64,000 nucleotides of DNA from contig NZ_KB891577.1 of NCBI RefSeq assembly GCF_000373485.1, positions 1 to 64,000 on the forward strand, given 5' to 3'. Below, one piece after another: positions 28,448 to 38,335 of this stretch. This DNA is from Dasania marina DSM 21967. GTDB lineage: Bacteria > Pseudomonadota > Gammaproteobacteria > Pseudomonadales > Dasaniaceae. A program made the translations under genes and the position numbers. The notes under the pieces are model-generated. The model searched no databases, was not told where the DNA came from, and saw nothing but the letters and a program-made list of their open reading frames with translations. Position 1 is the stretch's first letter; every line of letters begins with the position of its first letter.

Positions 28448-28575
28448 GCCTGTTTCTTTGTATCTCGCTTAACGAGCAGCGAATTTCACCTATACATCGA
28501 CGCTCACCTTGTTAAAATGAGCGCCCTTTATTTTATCCTTTTATTGATCTTTTTTATTTGATAGTGGAGAGCCTA

Positions 28576-29181
28576 GTGTCAATACGCTTTGTGGAGTCGT
28601 CAAAATTACCTACCCAGTGGGCGGTGTTTGACATGCATGGCTTTGAAGATGTGGCCAACGATAAAGAGCATATCGTATTAACCCTAGGTGATGTGGCCGA
28701 TGGCGAGCCTGTATTGGCTAGGGTGCACTCCGAATGTTTAACCGGCGATGCGCTATTTAGCTTGCGCTGTGATTGTGGTTCGCAATTACAGGCTGCTTTG
28801 CAAAAAATTGCCGAGGAAGGTCGTGGCGTATTGTTATACCTGCGCCAAGAAGGCCGTGGCATAGGCCTATTAAATAAAATAAAAGCTTATAAGTTGCAAG
28901 ATGCCGGTGCCGATACGGTAGAGGCCAACGAGCAATTGGGTTTTGGTGCCGATATGCGTAACTACGGCATTTGTACTGAGATGCTAAGGCATCTGGGTAT
29001 TAAAAGCCTGCGCTTAATGACCAATAATCCTCGTAAGGTTAATGCTCTAACCGAGCAAGGCCTGATTATCGCCGAGCGCATCCCCCTGCAAACCGGCCAA
29101 AATCCGCATAATGCCCATTACTTGGCTACCAAGGCCGGGAAGCTGGGGCATTTAATGCGTAGCGATGATGATAGCGAGTGA
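28576..29181 (+). CDS. ribA: GTP cyclohydrolase II
   Basis: RibA opens GTP to the first pyrimidine intermediate of riboflavin synthesis. GTG 28576 with GGAGAG just upstream gives 201 residues (E. coli 196); in-frame upstream starts exist but add non-family sequence. The zinc motif [28 protein letters not shown] and the TNNPRKV loop are all intact. It complements the RibBX protein, which has lost this activity. Its stop codon abuts that of the convergent SpoIIAA-like gene with zero spacing. About 110 bp of upstream sequence separates it from the protease gene. Confidence 0.96.
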   Translation: MSIRFVESSKLPTQWAVFDMHGFEDVANDKEHIVLTLGDVADGEPVLARVHSECLTGDALFSLRCDCGSQLQAALQKIAEEGRGVLLYLRQEGRGIGLLNKIKAYKLQDAGADTVEANEQLGFGADMRNYGICTEMLRHLGIKSLRLMTNNPRKVNALTEQGLIIAERIPLQTGQNPHNAHYLATKAGKLGHLMRSDDDSE

Positions 29182-29583
29182 CTAATGGCTGCCCTGCAGC
29201 CAGTTGAACGCTTGAGTTTCCTGATCAAAAAACTCTACATTGCCAGAGGTAAACCAGCTGGCAATTTTGCTGCTGTATTCTAGCCATTGGCGATTGTTTT
29301 CTTGATTGCTGTAGATGGCAATTTTATTAAACGCGCTGCCGTGTTTTAGGCCCAGCTTAAGATCATCCCAAGCAGCTTTAAGCTCCCATCCTTGAAAATC
29401 ACTGCAATCAAAAAAAACATTCATTTTGGCTGGCTCAACGCTGTTGAGGGCGGATTCAATTAAAGGTGTGATGTATTGGTAGTCTTGGTGAGTGAGTTTG
29501 CCTATGGCTTTGAAGGACAGAAAAAAATCACTGCCAACGCGTTCGAAGCCTAAACTAACACCGTGTCTATAGGGAGTGGACAT
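29182..29583 (-). CDS. SpoIIAA-like (STAS-related) protein
   Basis: This 133-residue cytoplasmic protein fits the SpoIIAA-like family. It has an FKAIGKLTHQDYQYITPLIE helix-strand start, MNVFFDCSDFQGWELKAAWDD in the middle, and KIAIYSNQENNRQW later. Members resemble anti-sigma-factor antagonists, but the family is mostly uncharacterised. It is the last minus-strand gene of the dxs region, 72 bp after dxs, and is convergent with ribA. Confidence 0.78.
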   Translation of the reverse strand: MSTPYRHGVSLGFERVGSDFFLSFKAIGKLTHQDYQYITPLIESALNSVEPAKMNVFFDCSDFQGWELKAAWDDLKLGLKHGSAFNKIAIYSNQENNRQWLEYSSKIASWFTSGNVEFFDQETQAFNWLQGSH

Positions 29584-29655
29584 AATATTGCCTGCTAAAA
29601 CGTTTACGGTAGGCTGTGTATAGCAGGTTTTATTCGTTTATAAAGCGCTTAGGAC

Positions 29656-31557
29656 TTAGCCTGCTTTGACGTTTGGCTTGCTGTTTAGTAATACCAAGCG
29701 CTGGCGTATAGCCTGCTCTACGCCAGCGCTGTCTAAACCGCAGCTGGCTAATAAACTGCTATGTTTACCGTGGTCTATAAACGCATCGGGCAAGCCTAGA
29801 TTAAGCACGGCTTGCGGTATGCCTGCTTGGTTGAGGTATTCGCTGACGCCGGCACCGGCACCACCTGCTATGCTGTTTTCTTCTAGGGTTACCAGTAACT
29901 CGTGGCTGGCGGCCATGCGGCAAATCATGTCTTGGTCTAGCGGTTTGGCAAAGCGCATATCAATCACCGTGGCGTTGAGCGCGTCGGCAGCGGCTAAGGC
30001 GGCGGGTAGTAGCGTGCCAAAGTTAAGTATGGCTACTTGTTTGCCTTCGCGGCGTGCAACGGCCTTGCCTATAGGTAGTGCGCTCATGCGCGACTCTATA
30101 GCGGCGCCGGGGCCGGTGCCGCGCGGATAGCGTATGGCGGCGGGGCCTTTATGTTGGTATCCGGTGTATAACAACTGCCGGGTTTCGTTTTCGTCAGAAG
30201 GCGTCATGACCAGCATATGCGGGATACAGCGTAAAAAGCTGATATCAAAACTGCCGGCGTGGGTGGGGCCGTCTTCACCCACTAGGCCTGCTCTATCGAT
30301 GGCAAAGGTAACATCCAGCTCTTGCAGGGCAACATCGTGTATTAATTGATCGTAGGCTCTTTGCAAAAAGGTGGAGTAAATTGCCACTACTGGTTTTAAT
30401 CCATCACAGGCCATGCCGGCGGCTAAGGTCACAGCGTGCTGTTCGGCAATGGCGACATCGTGAAAGCGCTGCGGATATTGCTGGGCAAAATCGATCATAC
30501 CTGAGCCATCGCACATGGCGGGGGTGATACCGATTAATTGCTGGTCGCTGGCGGCCATGTCACATAGCCACTGGCCAAACACCTCTTGGTATTTAGGCTT
30601 TTTAACGGCGTCGCTGCTGCTGGCTTTGGCTTCTATTTTATTAATAGCGTGATAGCCCACTGGGTCTTTCTCGGCGGGGCCAAAGCCCTTACCTTTTTGG
30701 GTGATGATATGCAGCAGCTGTGGGCCTTTGAGGTCACGCATATTGCGCATGGTGCTAATCAGGTTGGGCAGATCGTGGCCGTCTATGGGCCCTATGTAGT
30801 TAAAGCCAAGCTCTTCAAATAAGGTGCCGGGGGCGACCATGCCCTTCATATGTTCTTCTATGCGCTGCGCTAAGTCCCAGGCGGGGGGAAGGCGCGACAG
30901 CACTTTTTTACTGCCTTCGCGCAGGCCTGTATAGGTTTTGCTGGCCCAAATTTTGGAGAAATAGGTGTTGAGGCCGCCGGTGTTATGGGAGATAGACATT
31001 TGATTGTCGTTGAGCACCACTAGCATATCGGCGTTGACATGGGCGGCATGAGCCAAGGCTTCAAAGGCCATGCCGGCGGTCATGGCACCATCGCCTATCA
31101 CCGCGACGGTTTTGCGTTTGATGTCTTGATCGCGGGCGGCTATAGCCATGCCCAGCGCGGCGCTAATACTGGTGCTGGAATGGCCTACGCCAAAGGTGTC
31201 GTACTCGCTTTCGGCGCGTTTGGGAAAGCCAGCCAAACCGTGCTGCTGACGCATGCTGTGCATTTGCTCGCGGCGGCCGGTTAAAATTTTATGGGGATAG
31301 GTTTGGTGGCCTACATCCCAAACGATGCGATCGTCGGGAGTGTTGTAGAGGTAATGCAGGGCCACAGTTAGTTCCACCACACCCAGACCTGCGCCAAAGT
31401 GACCGCCGGTTTGGCCTACGGTGTAAAGCAGATAGGCGCGCAGCTCTTCTACCAGTTGTGGCAGTTGCTCTTCCTGCAGCTCACGCAGTTGTGCAGTTTG
31501 GTCGATGCCGTCCAGCAAGGGCGTAGCGGGGCGCGTCTGTGGTATTTCGTTAAACAT
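29656..31557 (-). CDS. dxs: 1-deoxy-D-xylulose-5-phosphate synthase
   Basis: Dxs joins pyruvate and glyceraldehyde 3-phosphate, the first step of the MEP isoprenoid route and a source of thiamine and pyridoxal precursors. The 633-residue thiamine-pyrophosphate enzyme (E. coli 620) contains [18 protein letters not shown], the cofactor motif [17 protein letters not shown] through LNDNQMSIS, and transketolase-like [15 protein letters not shown]. It follows ispA by 107 bp. The ThiD/ThiL genes at 24.8-27.8 kb make its cofactor. Confidence 0.97.
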   Translation of the reverse strand: MFNEIPQTRPATPLLDGIDQTAQLRELQEEQLPQLVEELRAYLLYTVGQTGGHFGAGLGVVELTVALHYLYNTPDDRIVWDVGHQTYPHKILTGRREQMHSMRQQHGLAGFPKRAESEYDTFGVGHSSTSISAALGMAIAARDQDIKRKTVAVIGDGAMTAGMAFEALAHAAHVNADMLVVLNDNQMSISHNTGGLNTYFSKIWASKTYTGLREGSKKVLSRLPPAWDLAQRIEEHMKGMVAPGTLFEELGFNYIGPIDGHDLPNLISTMRNMRDLKGPQLLHIITQKGKGFGPAEKDPVGYHAINKIEAKASSSDAVKKPKYQEVFGQWLCDMAASDQQLIGITPAMCDGSGMIDFAQQYPQRFHDVAIAEQHAVTLAAGMACDGLKPVVAIYSTFLQRAYDQLIHDVALQELDVTFAIDRAGLVGEDGPTHAGSFDISFLRCIPHMLVMTPSDENETRQLLYTGYQHKGPAAIRYPRGTGPGAAIESRMSALPIGKAVARREGKQVAILNFGTLLPAALAAADALNATVIDMRFAKPLDQDMICRMAASHELLVTLEENSIAGGAGAGVSEYLNQAGIPQAVLNLGLPDAFIDHGKHSSLLASCGLDSAGVEQAIRQRLVLLNSKPNVKAG

Positions 31558-31664
31558 GGTTTATCCCGTCGTAACCGACCTGTTTCGCTGCAGATCGGAG
31601 CGGCATTGTAGCGTAAAGAGGCCGCGATTACCTGTCCTATATGAGCGCTAACTCATTCTAAGGC

Positions 31665-32573
31665 TTAGTGTTTTCTCGTTATTATATAGGCCGATAAGGC
31701 GCGTAAAGGCTGGGCAGTGTCGCCAAATGCGGCCAGTGCCTGCAGTGCTTGCTGGTGCAGTTGTTGGGCCTTGTCTTTGGCGCCCACTAGTCCCAGTAAT
31801 GCAGGGTAAGTGGGTTTGTTAAGCGCGAGGTCGGCCCCTTGCGGTTTGCCTAGCGTGATGGTGTCACTCTCTATATCCAGGATGTCGTCGGTGACTTGAA
31901 AGGCTAACCCTATGGCACTGGCGTAGGCGTCTAAGGCGCACCGTTGTTCGTCACTGGCACCGGCGATAATAGCGCCCATAGCCACCGCAGCGCGTATTAA
32001 TGCGCCGGTTTTCAGTTGGTGCAAGGTTTGTAAATGCGGCAGGTCTATCCGTTGGTTGACCGAAGCTAGGTCTATGGCCTGGCCGCCTACCATGCCCAGC
32101 GGCCCAGCGGCCTGGCTTAGCGTTTGGATAAGGGCGACACGGATGTCGCTGCTGCTATTGAGGCTGGCCAATTGCTCAAAGGCCAGTGCTTGTAAGGCAT
32201 CACCGGCGAGTATGGCGGTGGCCTCATCAAAGGCTATATGGCAGGTGGGTTGGCCGCGCCTGAGGTCGTCGTCATCCATGGCGGGCAGGTCGTCGTGCAC
32301 TAACGAGTAGCTGTGTATCATTTCCACAGCGCTGGCGGCTTTGTCTAAATCCTGTGGCGAGCAGCCGGCGTTAATGGCTTGGGCCGTGGCGTATACCAGC
32401 ATAGGGCGCACCCGTTTACCGCCATTAAACAGGCTGTAATGCATGGCATCATGTAGCCGCTGTAACAGCGGCGCTTGCGCGCTAGTGGCTAGCTGGGCAT
32501 TGAGTTGGGTGGCTAGGGCCGCTTCTACTCGCTGCTGGCTGCTTTCTAAAAACCCCTGGAAGCTGTCACTCAT
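31665..32573 (-). CDS. ispA: Farnesyl diphosphate synthase (geranyltranstransferase)
   Basis: IspA adds isopentenyl diphosphate units to make farnesyl diphosphate. It has 302 residues (E. coli 299). Both Asp-rich metal motifs are present: [17 protein letters not shown] and [20 protein letters not shown] is the substrate-binding motif. It overlaps xseB by 4 nt (ATGA), so translation is coupled. The xseB-ispA-dxs order is typical of gammaproteobacteria. Confidence 0.96.
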   Translation of the reverse strand: MSDSFQGFLESSQQRVEAALATQLNAQLATSAQAPLLQRLHDAMHYSLFNGGKRVRPMLVYATAQAINAGCSPQDLDKAASAVEMIHSYSLVHDDLPAMDDDDLRRGQPTCHIAFDEATAILAGDALQALAFEQLASLNSSSDIRVALIQTLSQAAGPLGMVGGQAIDLASVNQRIDLPHLQTLHQLKTGALIRAAVAMGAIIAGASDEQRCALDAYASAIGLAFQVTDDILDIESDTITLGKPQGADLALNKPTYPALLGLVGAKDKAQQLHQQALQALAAFGDTAQPLRALSAYIITRKH

Positions 32574-32809
32574 TCGAGATCATCGTCGAAGTCGTGGGCG
32601 CTGAGTTCGTTGTTTTCTTCGATCAGTATTTGTACTTTTTGCTCGGCGTCGTTGAGTGCTGATTGGCAGTCGCGGGTGAGCTTAATGCCTTTCTCAAAGG
32701 ACTTAAGAGACTCTTCCAGGCTGAGGTCACCGTGCTCCATGTCTTCAACCAGCTCTTCCAATTGGTCTAGAGTTTTTTCGAAATTGATGGTTTTTTTGGC
32801 TTTCGCCAT
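32570..32809 (-). CDS. xseB: Exodeoxyribonuclease VII small subunit
   Basis: This 79-residue helical protein starts [20 protein letters not shown], followed by [19 protein letters not shown], the XseB signature. It pairs with XseA (not in this window) to form exonuclease VII. It is first in the xseB-ispA-dxs run. Confidence 0.95.
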   Translation of the reverse strand: MAKAKKTINFEKTLDQLEELVEDMEHGDLSLEESLKSFEKGIKLTRDCQSALNDAEQKVQILIEENNELSAHDFDDDLE

Positions 32810-33148
32810 GGTGAACTCCCCGTGGGTGTAGCTGTTTTATGATAGTTGTAGCTTGTGATTATAAAGCTTGCTTAGTCATAGAGGTATCCCTAAGCGTCGA
32901 AACCATAAAAATTAAAGATTGGCTTGATTGAGCCGCTATTCTGTAGAGGTTTTATAGATATTAATTGATCAATATCGTTTGATAATGACATCTTTTAGGG
33001 CGTAGTGGTTTATCTCTCGCTATACTCGGGGGATAATCAGGGCCGGCTGATAGCTGTTAGAAAATACAGGGTTTTATACAGCTATATGCCGTCTAACTAT
33101 AGGCGGCAATAGTGTCCGTAATAATCGAACAATAATGGAGAGTAGAGA
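32810..33148. other. Divergent intergenic region between xseB and pomA
   Basis: About 340 bp without a supported gene. It contains an interrupted inverted repeat (GATATT-8 nt-AATATC, near 32957-32976) and a TATACT hexamer at 33021-33026, about 125 bp before pomA, that could be a -10 box. No convincing -35 box or sigma-54 site was found by eye. Promoters for both divergent operons must lie here. Confidence 0.5.
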
Positions 33149-33910
33149 GTGGATTTAGCAACTCTTATAGGGATGGCAGGTGCCATGGTGATTATAATCA
33201 CTGCGATGGCATTGAGTGGCGGCGTCTTGATGTTTGTCGATATCCCATCGGTGCTGATTGTTATTGTCGGCAGTATTTTTGTAGTGATGTCTAAATTTGG
33301 CCTGTCGACGTTTTTAGGTGCAGGTAAAGTCGCGGCTAAAGCCTTTATGTTTAAATCCTCTGACCCTGCCGAATTGATCGATGAGATAGTCGAGTTGGCC
33401 GATGTGGCGCGTAAGGGTGGTTTACTCTCTCTGGAAGGTAAAGAGGTGAGCAATGACTTTTTACAGGACGGTATACAGTTATTAGTGGACGGCCACGACC
33501 CCGAAGTGGTTAAAGACTTACTGGGCAAAGATATGAATAAAACGGTAGAGCGTCATGAAATAGGCTCCACCATATTCTCTGCCTTGGGTGATGTTGCCCC
33601 CGCCATGGGTATGATAGGTACGCTAGTGGGCCTAGTAGCGATGCTGTCTAATATGGATGACCCCAAGTCCATAGGTCCGGCGATGGCGGTAGCGTTATTA
33701 ACCACACTCTATGGTGCAATGTTGGCGAATATGGTGGCAATTCCCATTTCCGATAAATTAAACCTGCGCCGTGGCGAAGAGAGCATGATTAAGAGTTTGG
33801 TTATCGATGCTTTATTAGCTATACAGGGCGGCCAAAACCCTAGAGTAATCGATTCCATGTTGCGCAATTATTTACCTTCGTCTAAGCGCGGTAGCGCTGA
33901 CGATGAATAA
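33149..33910 (+). CDS. pomA: Flagellar motor stator protein PomA (MotA family)
   Basis: PomA forms the ion channel of the flagellar stator with PomB and pushes on the rotor. The 253-residue length equals Vibrio PomA. Two N-terminal membrane segments (about 5-23 and 30-50) are followed by a charged cytoplasmic loop. A further pair follows, seen in DVAPAMGMIGTLVGLVAML and AMAVALLTTLYGAMLANMV, which carries conserved prolines and glycines. Start GTG follows GAGAG. Sodium coupling is inferred from similarity, not shown. Confidence 0.93.
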   Translation: MDLATLIGMAGAMVIIITAMALSGGVLMFVDIPSVLIVIVGSIFVVMSKFGLSTFLGAGKVAAKAFMFKSSDPAELIDEIVELADVARKGGLLSLEGKEVSNDFLQDGIQLLVDGHDPEVVKDLLGKDMNKTVERHEIGSTIFSALGDVAPAMGMIGTLVGLVAMLSNMDDPKSIGPAMAVALLTTLYGAMLANMVAIPISDKLNLRRGEESMIKSLVIDALLAIQGGQNPRVIDSMLRNYLPSSKRGSADDE

Positions 33911-33928
33911 ATAAGGCGCCGGTCAAAT

Positions 33929-34915
33929 ATGAGTGATGAGCAGGATTGCCCCAAGTGCCCGCCCCCCGGTGCCCCCGGGTGGATGGGTACTTTTGCGGAT
34001 TTAATGTCGCTATTAATGTGTTTCTTCGTATTACTGCTGTCTTTTGCCGAAATGGATGCGATGAAGTTCAAACGCTTGGCGGGATCTATGGCGCAAGCGT
34101 TTGGTGTGCAAACTAAATTAGATGTAAAAGACCCGCCCAAGGGTACCAGTGTTATTGCCCAGGAGTTTAGCCCCGGCCGACCCGAGCCCACCCCTATCAA
34201 TGAAATATTTCAACATACCGATGATTTGACCGAGTTGTCGCTAGAGGTTGAGTGCGCGGAAGAGTACGAGGTAGAGGCGGGTAGTGATAGCAAGCAGGCC
34301 GGTGTGCAAATGCCAGTAGCGGTGGCTGAAAAAATTAAACAATTGATACAAGAAACCGAAAACGATGCGGTAGATTTAGCCAAGGCATTGAGCAAGCAAA
34401 TTGCCGAGGGCGAAGTGGAGGTGGAAACCACTGGGCGTAAAATTGTGCTGCGCATACGTGAACACGGTTCCTTTATTTCCGGATCGGCGCGCTTGGCGGA
34501 TGACTATATTCCACTATTACAAGAAGTGCGTAATGTCTTAGCCACTAAAAAAGGCACGATTACCGTGGAAGGTCATACCGACAACATTCCTATCCAGTCC
34601 TCACGTTTTCGCTCTAACTGGGAGTTATCGACTAGCCGGGCCGTGTCGGTAGCCCATGAATTATTTTCTGGTGGTATCTTAAAGCCTCAGCGTTTTCGCA
34701 TATCCGGTTTTGGTGACGTGCACCCTGTTGATAGCAATGAGACCGCAGACGGTAGGGCTAAAAATCGCCGCGTAGAAATTGTGGTACAGCAAGGTATGGA
34801 TCAAGATCTAAAAGAAGAGATACAAGTGCTAAAACACCAAGATAAAGAACTGTACGACTCCCTGCAGCTTGATGATGAGGTGTTATTTGATCTCAGGCCC
34901 GACGAAATTTTTTAG
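33929..34915 (+). CDS. pomB: Flagellar motor stator protein PomB (MotB family)
   Basis: This 328-residue partner of PomA has a short N-terminus with CPKCPPPGAPG, typical of PomB. One membrane helix follows with the ion-carrying aspartate (WMGTFADLMSLLM, D24), then a periplasmic linker. A C-terminal OmpA-like peptidoglycan-binding domain (VEGHTDNIPIQ through NWELSTSRA and GRAKNRRVEI) anchors the stator to the wall. It lies 18 bp after pomA and 32 bp before a PilZ gene in the same direction. Confidence 0.94.
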   Translation: MSDEQDCPKCPPPGAPGWMGTFADLMSLLMCFFVLLLSFAEMDAMKFKRLAGSMAQAFGVQTKLDVKDPPKGTSVIAQEFSPGRPEPTPINEIFQHTDDLTELSLEVECAEEYEVEAGSDSKQAGVQMPVAVAEKIKQLIQETENDAVDLAKALSKQIAEGEVEVETTGRKIVLRIREHGSFISGSARLADDYIPLLQEVRNVLATKKGTITVEGHTDNIPIQSSRFRSNWELSTSRAVSVAHELFSGGILKPQRFRISGFGDVHPVDSNETADGRAKNRRVEIVVQQGMDQDLKEEIQVLKHQDKELYDSLQLDDEVLFDLRPDEIF

Positions 34916-34947
34916 CTTAGTGATAGCAGTAATAATAGAGAATAATT

Positions 34948-35541
34948 ATGAATGATGAACGTCGCCGCTATTTCCGCATAGATGAAAACCTACGAGTTTC
35001 ATACCGCCTAGTCAGTGATGCTGAGGCGCAAGTCTTTTCTAAACAGACTAAAAATGATAGGGATGGTATTAACTATGCGGCTAATTTTGATAACCGCATA
35101 CAGACCTTGCTGGATGCCTGTCGTATACAGGCACCTATAGCGGCAGAGCTTATCGATTTAGTAAACAAAAAATTAAACTTTGTTATTCAGCAAATGGATA
35201 TCGATGCCGGCTTAATGCAGAAGGTGGCTTATAGTTTACGACAGGTTAATGTCAGTGCCTGTGGTATGGCTTTTCCCTGTGAGGAATTACTACCGGAAGG
35301 GCGATATGTGCAATTGGATATTTTGCTTAGCCCTGGTGACTTACATATAGTGATTTTGGCTGAGGTGCTAGGCTGTAGCGAGGCTGAGGAAGGCGCAGAG
35401 GCTGCCTATATAGCGCGGGTGAATTTTTCAAATGTTAATAATAATGATCAAGAATTACTAATACAGCATATTGTTAAAGGCCAGAGTAATCAGTTAAAAC
35501 GCCAGCGCTTGCAGTCAGAGCAGGCGCAAGATCAACTCTAG
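34948..35541 (+). CDS. PilZ-domain protein in the pomAB operon
   Basis: This 197-residue cytoplasmic protein opens with the arginine box NDERRRYFRIDENLRVSYR. The second c-di-GMP motif, VNVSACGMAF, comes about 85 residues later. The intervening stretch (about residues 25-95) is a helical insert not seen in simple PilZ domains. Its place directly behind pomB suggests that it adjusts stator function in response to c-di-GMP. That role is inferred from context and from the known YcgR/FlgZ type of PilZ motor brake. The product ends in a glutamine-rich tail. Confidence 0.88.
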   Translation: MNDERRRYFRIDENLRVSYRLVSDAEAQVFSKQTKNDRDGINYAANFDNRIQTLLDACRIQAPIAAELIDLVNKKLNFVIQQMDIDAGLMQKVAYSLRQVNVSACGMAFPCEELLPEGRYVQLDILLSPGDLHIVILAEVLGCSEAEEGAEAAYIARVNFSNVNNNDQELLIQHIVKGQSNQLKRQRLQSEQAQDQL

Positions 35542-35556
35542 TTATGTTAGCTCTGT

Positions 35557-35604
35557 AAAAAGCCAACAGCCCAATGCTTTTAGGGGCTAATACAGGCTGT
35601 TGGC
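35557..35604 (-). terminator. Terminator between the PilZ and Spy-like genes
   Basis: Perfect 10-bp arms GCCAACAGCC/GGCTGTTGGC enclose a 23-nt loop. A run of T follows the stem only on the minus strand, so it mainly ends the Spy-like transcript. It may also slow plus-strand transcription from the PilZ gene. Confidence 0.8.
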
Positions 35605-35622
35605 AATTGCTTAGTTTAGCGC

Positions 35623-35955
35623 TTAGCTCTTGTCGTGTTTTTCTTTATGGCGGCGCTTGCCGTGCATCTTATCCATTTTCTCCAGCTGTTCTGCGCTGAG
35701 CACGGTGCTGAGTTTGTCGCGAGTTGCACTCTCTATGGCTTTGTGTTGTTTCTGCTGTTCTTTAAAAATAGCTGCCACTTGTTGTTGCTGTTGCTCGCTT
35801 AACGCTAGTTTCTTAGCCATTTTTTCCATACGTTTCTCGTGATGTTGCTCCTGCGATGGCCTGTCGTCATGGTGTTTGCCGGCATAGGCAATGCTGGAAA
35901 GGCTTAGTAAGGCGATACAGATAACGGTGAATGCCTTTGTCATATTGATTTTCAT
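35623..35955 (-). CDS. Spy/CpxP-like periplasmic protein
   Basis: Start ATG 35955 (GGAG 8 nt upstream) gives 110 residues with a signal peptide (TKAFTVICIALLSLSSIAYA). The mature protein is small, highly charged and helical. It has two LTxxQ-like elements (LALSEQQQQQV and LSAEQLEKM) and a basic, His/Lys-rich C-terminus. This is the layout of Spy and CpxP, envelope-stress chaperones or feedback inhibitors. It lies 97 bp downstream of the BaeR-like regulator on the same strand. In E. coli spy is controlled by BaeSR and CpxAR, so regulation by the adjacent pair is likely. Confidence 0.82.
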   Translation of the reverse strand: MKINMTKAFTVICIALLSLSSIAYAGKHHDDRPSQEQHHEKRMEKMAKKLALSEQQQQQVAAIFKEQQKQHKAIESATRDKLSTVLSAEQLEKMDKMHGKRRHKEKHDKS

Positions 35956-36052
35956 AGTAGCTCCGTGTGTTACATAGTGAGGTTGATAACGAGGTTGAGG
36001 GCCTACTATAAAAACAAACTGTGCAAGAAAAGTGGCTGAATTAAGTATCTTG

Positions 36053-36745
36053 CTAGGCCGGGCATTTATCAATAGAGATAAGTTCAAAGCGATAGCCCGC
36101 GCCATAGATGGCGTGTAAAAATTGATACTGGGGGTAATGCTGTTGCAGTTTTTTACGCAGCTTTTTAATATGGCTGTCTATGGTTCTGTCGCTTACTACG
36201 CGGTGATCTTTATACATACCGTCCATTAATTGGCTGCGGCTAAAAATGCGCCCCGGTTGCAGCGCTAGCTGGCTGAGCAATTGATACTCTACGGTGGTGA
36301 AGTGCAGGCTTTGCTGCTGAAAGTGTATGCACTGTTGTTGCGGGTCTAGCTCAAAGCCTGCGTGTTGCAGGGGCGGGCTGTTAAGCCTGCGCAAAATAGC
36401 TTTCACTCTGGCCACCACTTCACGCATGCTATAGGGCTTGCAGATATAATCGTCAGCACCCAGCTCTAGGCCTAACAGGCGGTCTATTTCTTCCACTTTT
36501 GCGGTAGTGATTAAGATGGGGGTATCGCTAAATTGGCGTATGGCCTTGCACAGGCTGAGGCCGTCGGTGCCGGGTAGCATTAAATCTAAAATAATAGCGG
36601 CGGCGTGATGTTGTTGCAGCCAGGGTAGCACTTGGTCGCCGTGGCCTATGCAGTGGCTGCTAAAGCCCGCCTGTTGAAAATACTCCACCAATAATTGCGC
36701 GAGCTTGGGTTCATCTTCAACAATTAAAATAGGGGCTGTGCTCAT
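36053..36745 (-). CDS. baeR: Response regulator, BaeR-like (OmpR family)
   Basis: This 230-residue regulator has a receiver domain with phosphorylation site D54 in LDLMLPGTDG and the switch lysine in ICKPYS. The winged-helix DNA-binding domain includes VVSDRTIDSHIKKLRKKL and IYGAGYRFEL. Long stretches (HGDQVLPWL, TAKVEEIDRLLGLELGADDY) agree closely with E. coli BaeR. It overlaps the kinase gene by 4 nt. The family controls envelope stress and efflux genes. Confidence 0.9.
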   Translation of the reverse strand: MSTAPILIVEDEPKLAQLLVEYFQQAGFSSHCIGHGDQVLPWLQQHHAAAIILDLMLPGTDGLSLCKAIRQFSDTPILITTAKVEEIDRLLGLELGADDYICKPYSMREVVARVKAILRRLNSPPLQHAGFELDPQQQCIHFQQQSLHFTTVEYQLLSQLALQPGRIFSRSQLMDGMYKDHRVVSDRTIDSHIKKLRKKLQQHYPQYQFLHAIYGAGYRFELISIDKCPA

Positions 36746-38181
36746 GCTGTGCTGGCGCTCAAGGGTAGGCTGATGGTTATTAGCAGGCCACCATATTGTG
36801 AATGCTGGGCTAGGATATGACCGTCATGGGCGGCGACTATGCGCTGGCATATCGCCAAGCCTAAACCGGAGCCGCCGGTGCTGCGATTGCGTGAATGCTC
36901 TACCCGGTATAAGGGGTCAAATAAGTGCGCTAGTGCGTCATCGGGCACGCCGGGGCCGTTGTCTTCTATGCGGATAATAGCGTGCTGTTTATCGCTGTGT
37001 AAGCGTATACGCACCTGGCTGTGTTCGGGGCAGTAGCGTTTACAGTTGGCCAGTATGTTGTCTAGCAACTGAGCTATGCGGGTGCTGTCTACGGCACAGT
37101 TGATGCTGTGTGTGGGGTAGTCGCCAGTGAGGGTAATGGATTTTTGCTGTAAGTATTGTTGGTGCCGTTGGCTTTGCTGCTTGAGTAGCGCTGCTAAATC
37201 GGTAGTTTGCTTGTGGTAGTGTAGGCTGCCTAAATCGGCGCTGTTTAATTGGTGCAGGTCATCAATCAATTTTTTTAATTGCAGGGTTTCCTGCTGCAAG
37301 GATTGCAGGTTGTTTTTAGTCAACGGCCTGACCTCATCCAACATGGCTTCAATTTCGGCTAATAAAATACTTACCGGTGTGCGCAATTCATGCGATGTGT
37401 CGGCCAGCCATTGTTTACGCAATAGTTCATTTTTATTTAATGTGACGGCCAAGCTGTGTATATCTTGGGCCAACCCTCCTAACTCATCACGGCGTTGTAG
37501 TAATAACAGTGAACCTTGCTGGGGTTGGTAGTCTCCTTGGGTTAAGCGGTGCAAGGCCTTGGCGAGTACGCGTATAGGGTTAACAAAGTGGCGGGCTAAG
37601 GGCAGGCTGATTAACAGGGCCAAGGCGAATACCATCAAGCTAATCAGGGCAAAGGTTTCAGTTTGTTTTTCGATAAAGGTTAATTCAAAGCCCTTGCTAA
37701 TAAAGGTTTTTTTGGGCCTGGCCAGCCATCCTACGGTTTGTTGTTGCGAGATAATGGGTAGTAGTTGATAGTCTTTTTTGTTGTTATAACGGCCAAAGAG
37801 CGGTTGATGTTGCTGGTTTAGTATGACAATTTTTGGTGGTCGGGGTTGGTGCCGGTCATGCTGATCTCTTGCCCTTATATCGGTTTCTTTATCGATGTCA
37901 GCTTCTGCCGGGTACGGATGAGCGCTGATGTCCAGCTGCCATTGTTGTTGCAGTAATTGCCGAAAAAAATGCTCTGGCCTAGCGATAGTGTCCCAGCCCT
38001 GGTGTTGCTCATAGGCGTTAGCGAGTCGCTGGGCCAGCGGTGCCAGTTGCTTGGCTTCACGGGTGTTAACATATTCCAGCATGCCGTTATCAATACTCCA
38101 ACGCATAAAGGCAAACATTAAAACCACCAGGCAGGTGCTGGTACTTAGTAGTGTTATTAATAATTTCTGTTGAATGCGCAT
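36742..38181 (-). CDS. baeS: Sensor histidine kinase, BaeS-like
   Basis: This 479-residue inner-membrane kinase has a first membrane segment at about residues 8-27 and a periplasmic sensor region (about 30-175). A second membrane segment (ALISLMVFALALLISLPLA) is followed by HAMP and the H-box WLADTSHELRTPVSIL. The ATP-binding boxes are NILANCKRYC (N), IEDNGPGVPDD (G1) and GGSGLGLAICQRIV (G2). The catalytic parts are complete. It pairs with the overlapping BaeR-like gene. The signal is not readable from sequence. Confidence 0.9.
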   Translation of the reverse strand: MRIQQKLLITLLSTSTCLVVLMFAFMRWSIDNGMLEYVNTREAKQLAPLAQRLANAYEQHQGWDTIARPEHFFRQLLQQQWQLDISAHPYPAEADIDKETDIRARDQHDRHQPRPPKIVILNQQHQPLFGRYNNKKDYQLLPIISQQQTVGWLARPKKTFISKGFELTFIEKQTETFALISLMVFALALLISLPLARHFVNPIRVLAKALHRLTQGDYQPQQGSLLLLQRRDELGGLAQDIHSLAVTLNKNELLRKQWLADTSHELRTPVSILLAEIEAMLDEVRPLTKNNLQSLQQETLQLKKLIDDLHQLNSADLGSLHYHKQTTDLAALLKQQSQRHQQYLQQKSITLTGDYPTHSINCAVDSTRIAQLLDNILANCKRYCPEHSQVRIRLHSDKQHAIIRIEDNGPGVPDDALAHLFDPLYRVEHSRNRSTGGSGLGLAICQRIVAAHDGHILAQHSQYGGLLITISLPLSASTA

Positions 38182-38272
38182 GGCTTAAGAATAATCACTA
38201 TAGGTGATGATGGCTATAGCCGCTTAGGAACTTGCACATTGCTTGCTTATTTAAAGAGGGAGAGGGGGCAAT

Positions 38273-38305
38273 AAAAAAGGCGAGTCTCAAATGAGAGCCG
38301 CCTTT
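38273..38305 (-). terminator. Terminator after the chemoreceptor gene
   Basis: Outer arms AAAGGCG/CGCCTTT and an inner stem TCTC/GAGA form the hairpin. On the minus strand the hairpin is followed by a T run, 31 bp past the stop. Confidence 0.82.
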
Positions 38306-38335
38306 GCCGAGTGCGTAGGTGTTTGCTGTGTGCTA

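Noticed and set aside
32929-32948. Sigma-54 promoter upstream of pomA
   Set aside because: A TGGC is present, but the element at the required distance reads AGCC rather than TTGC.
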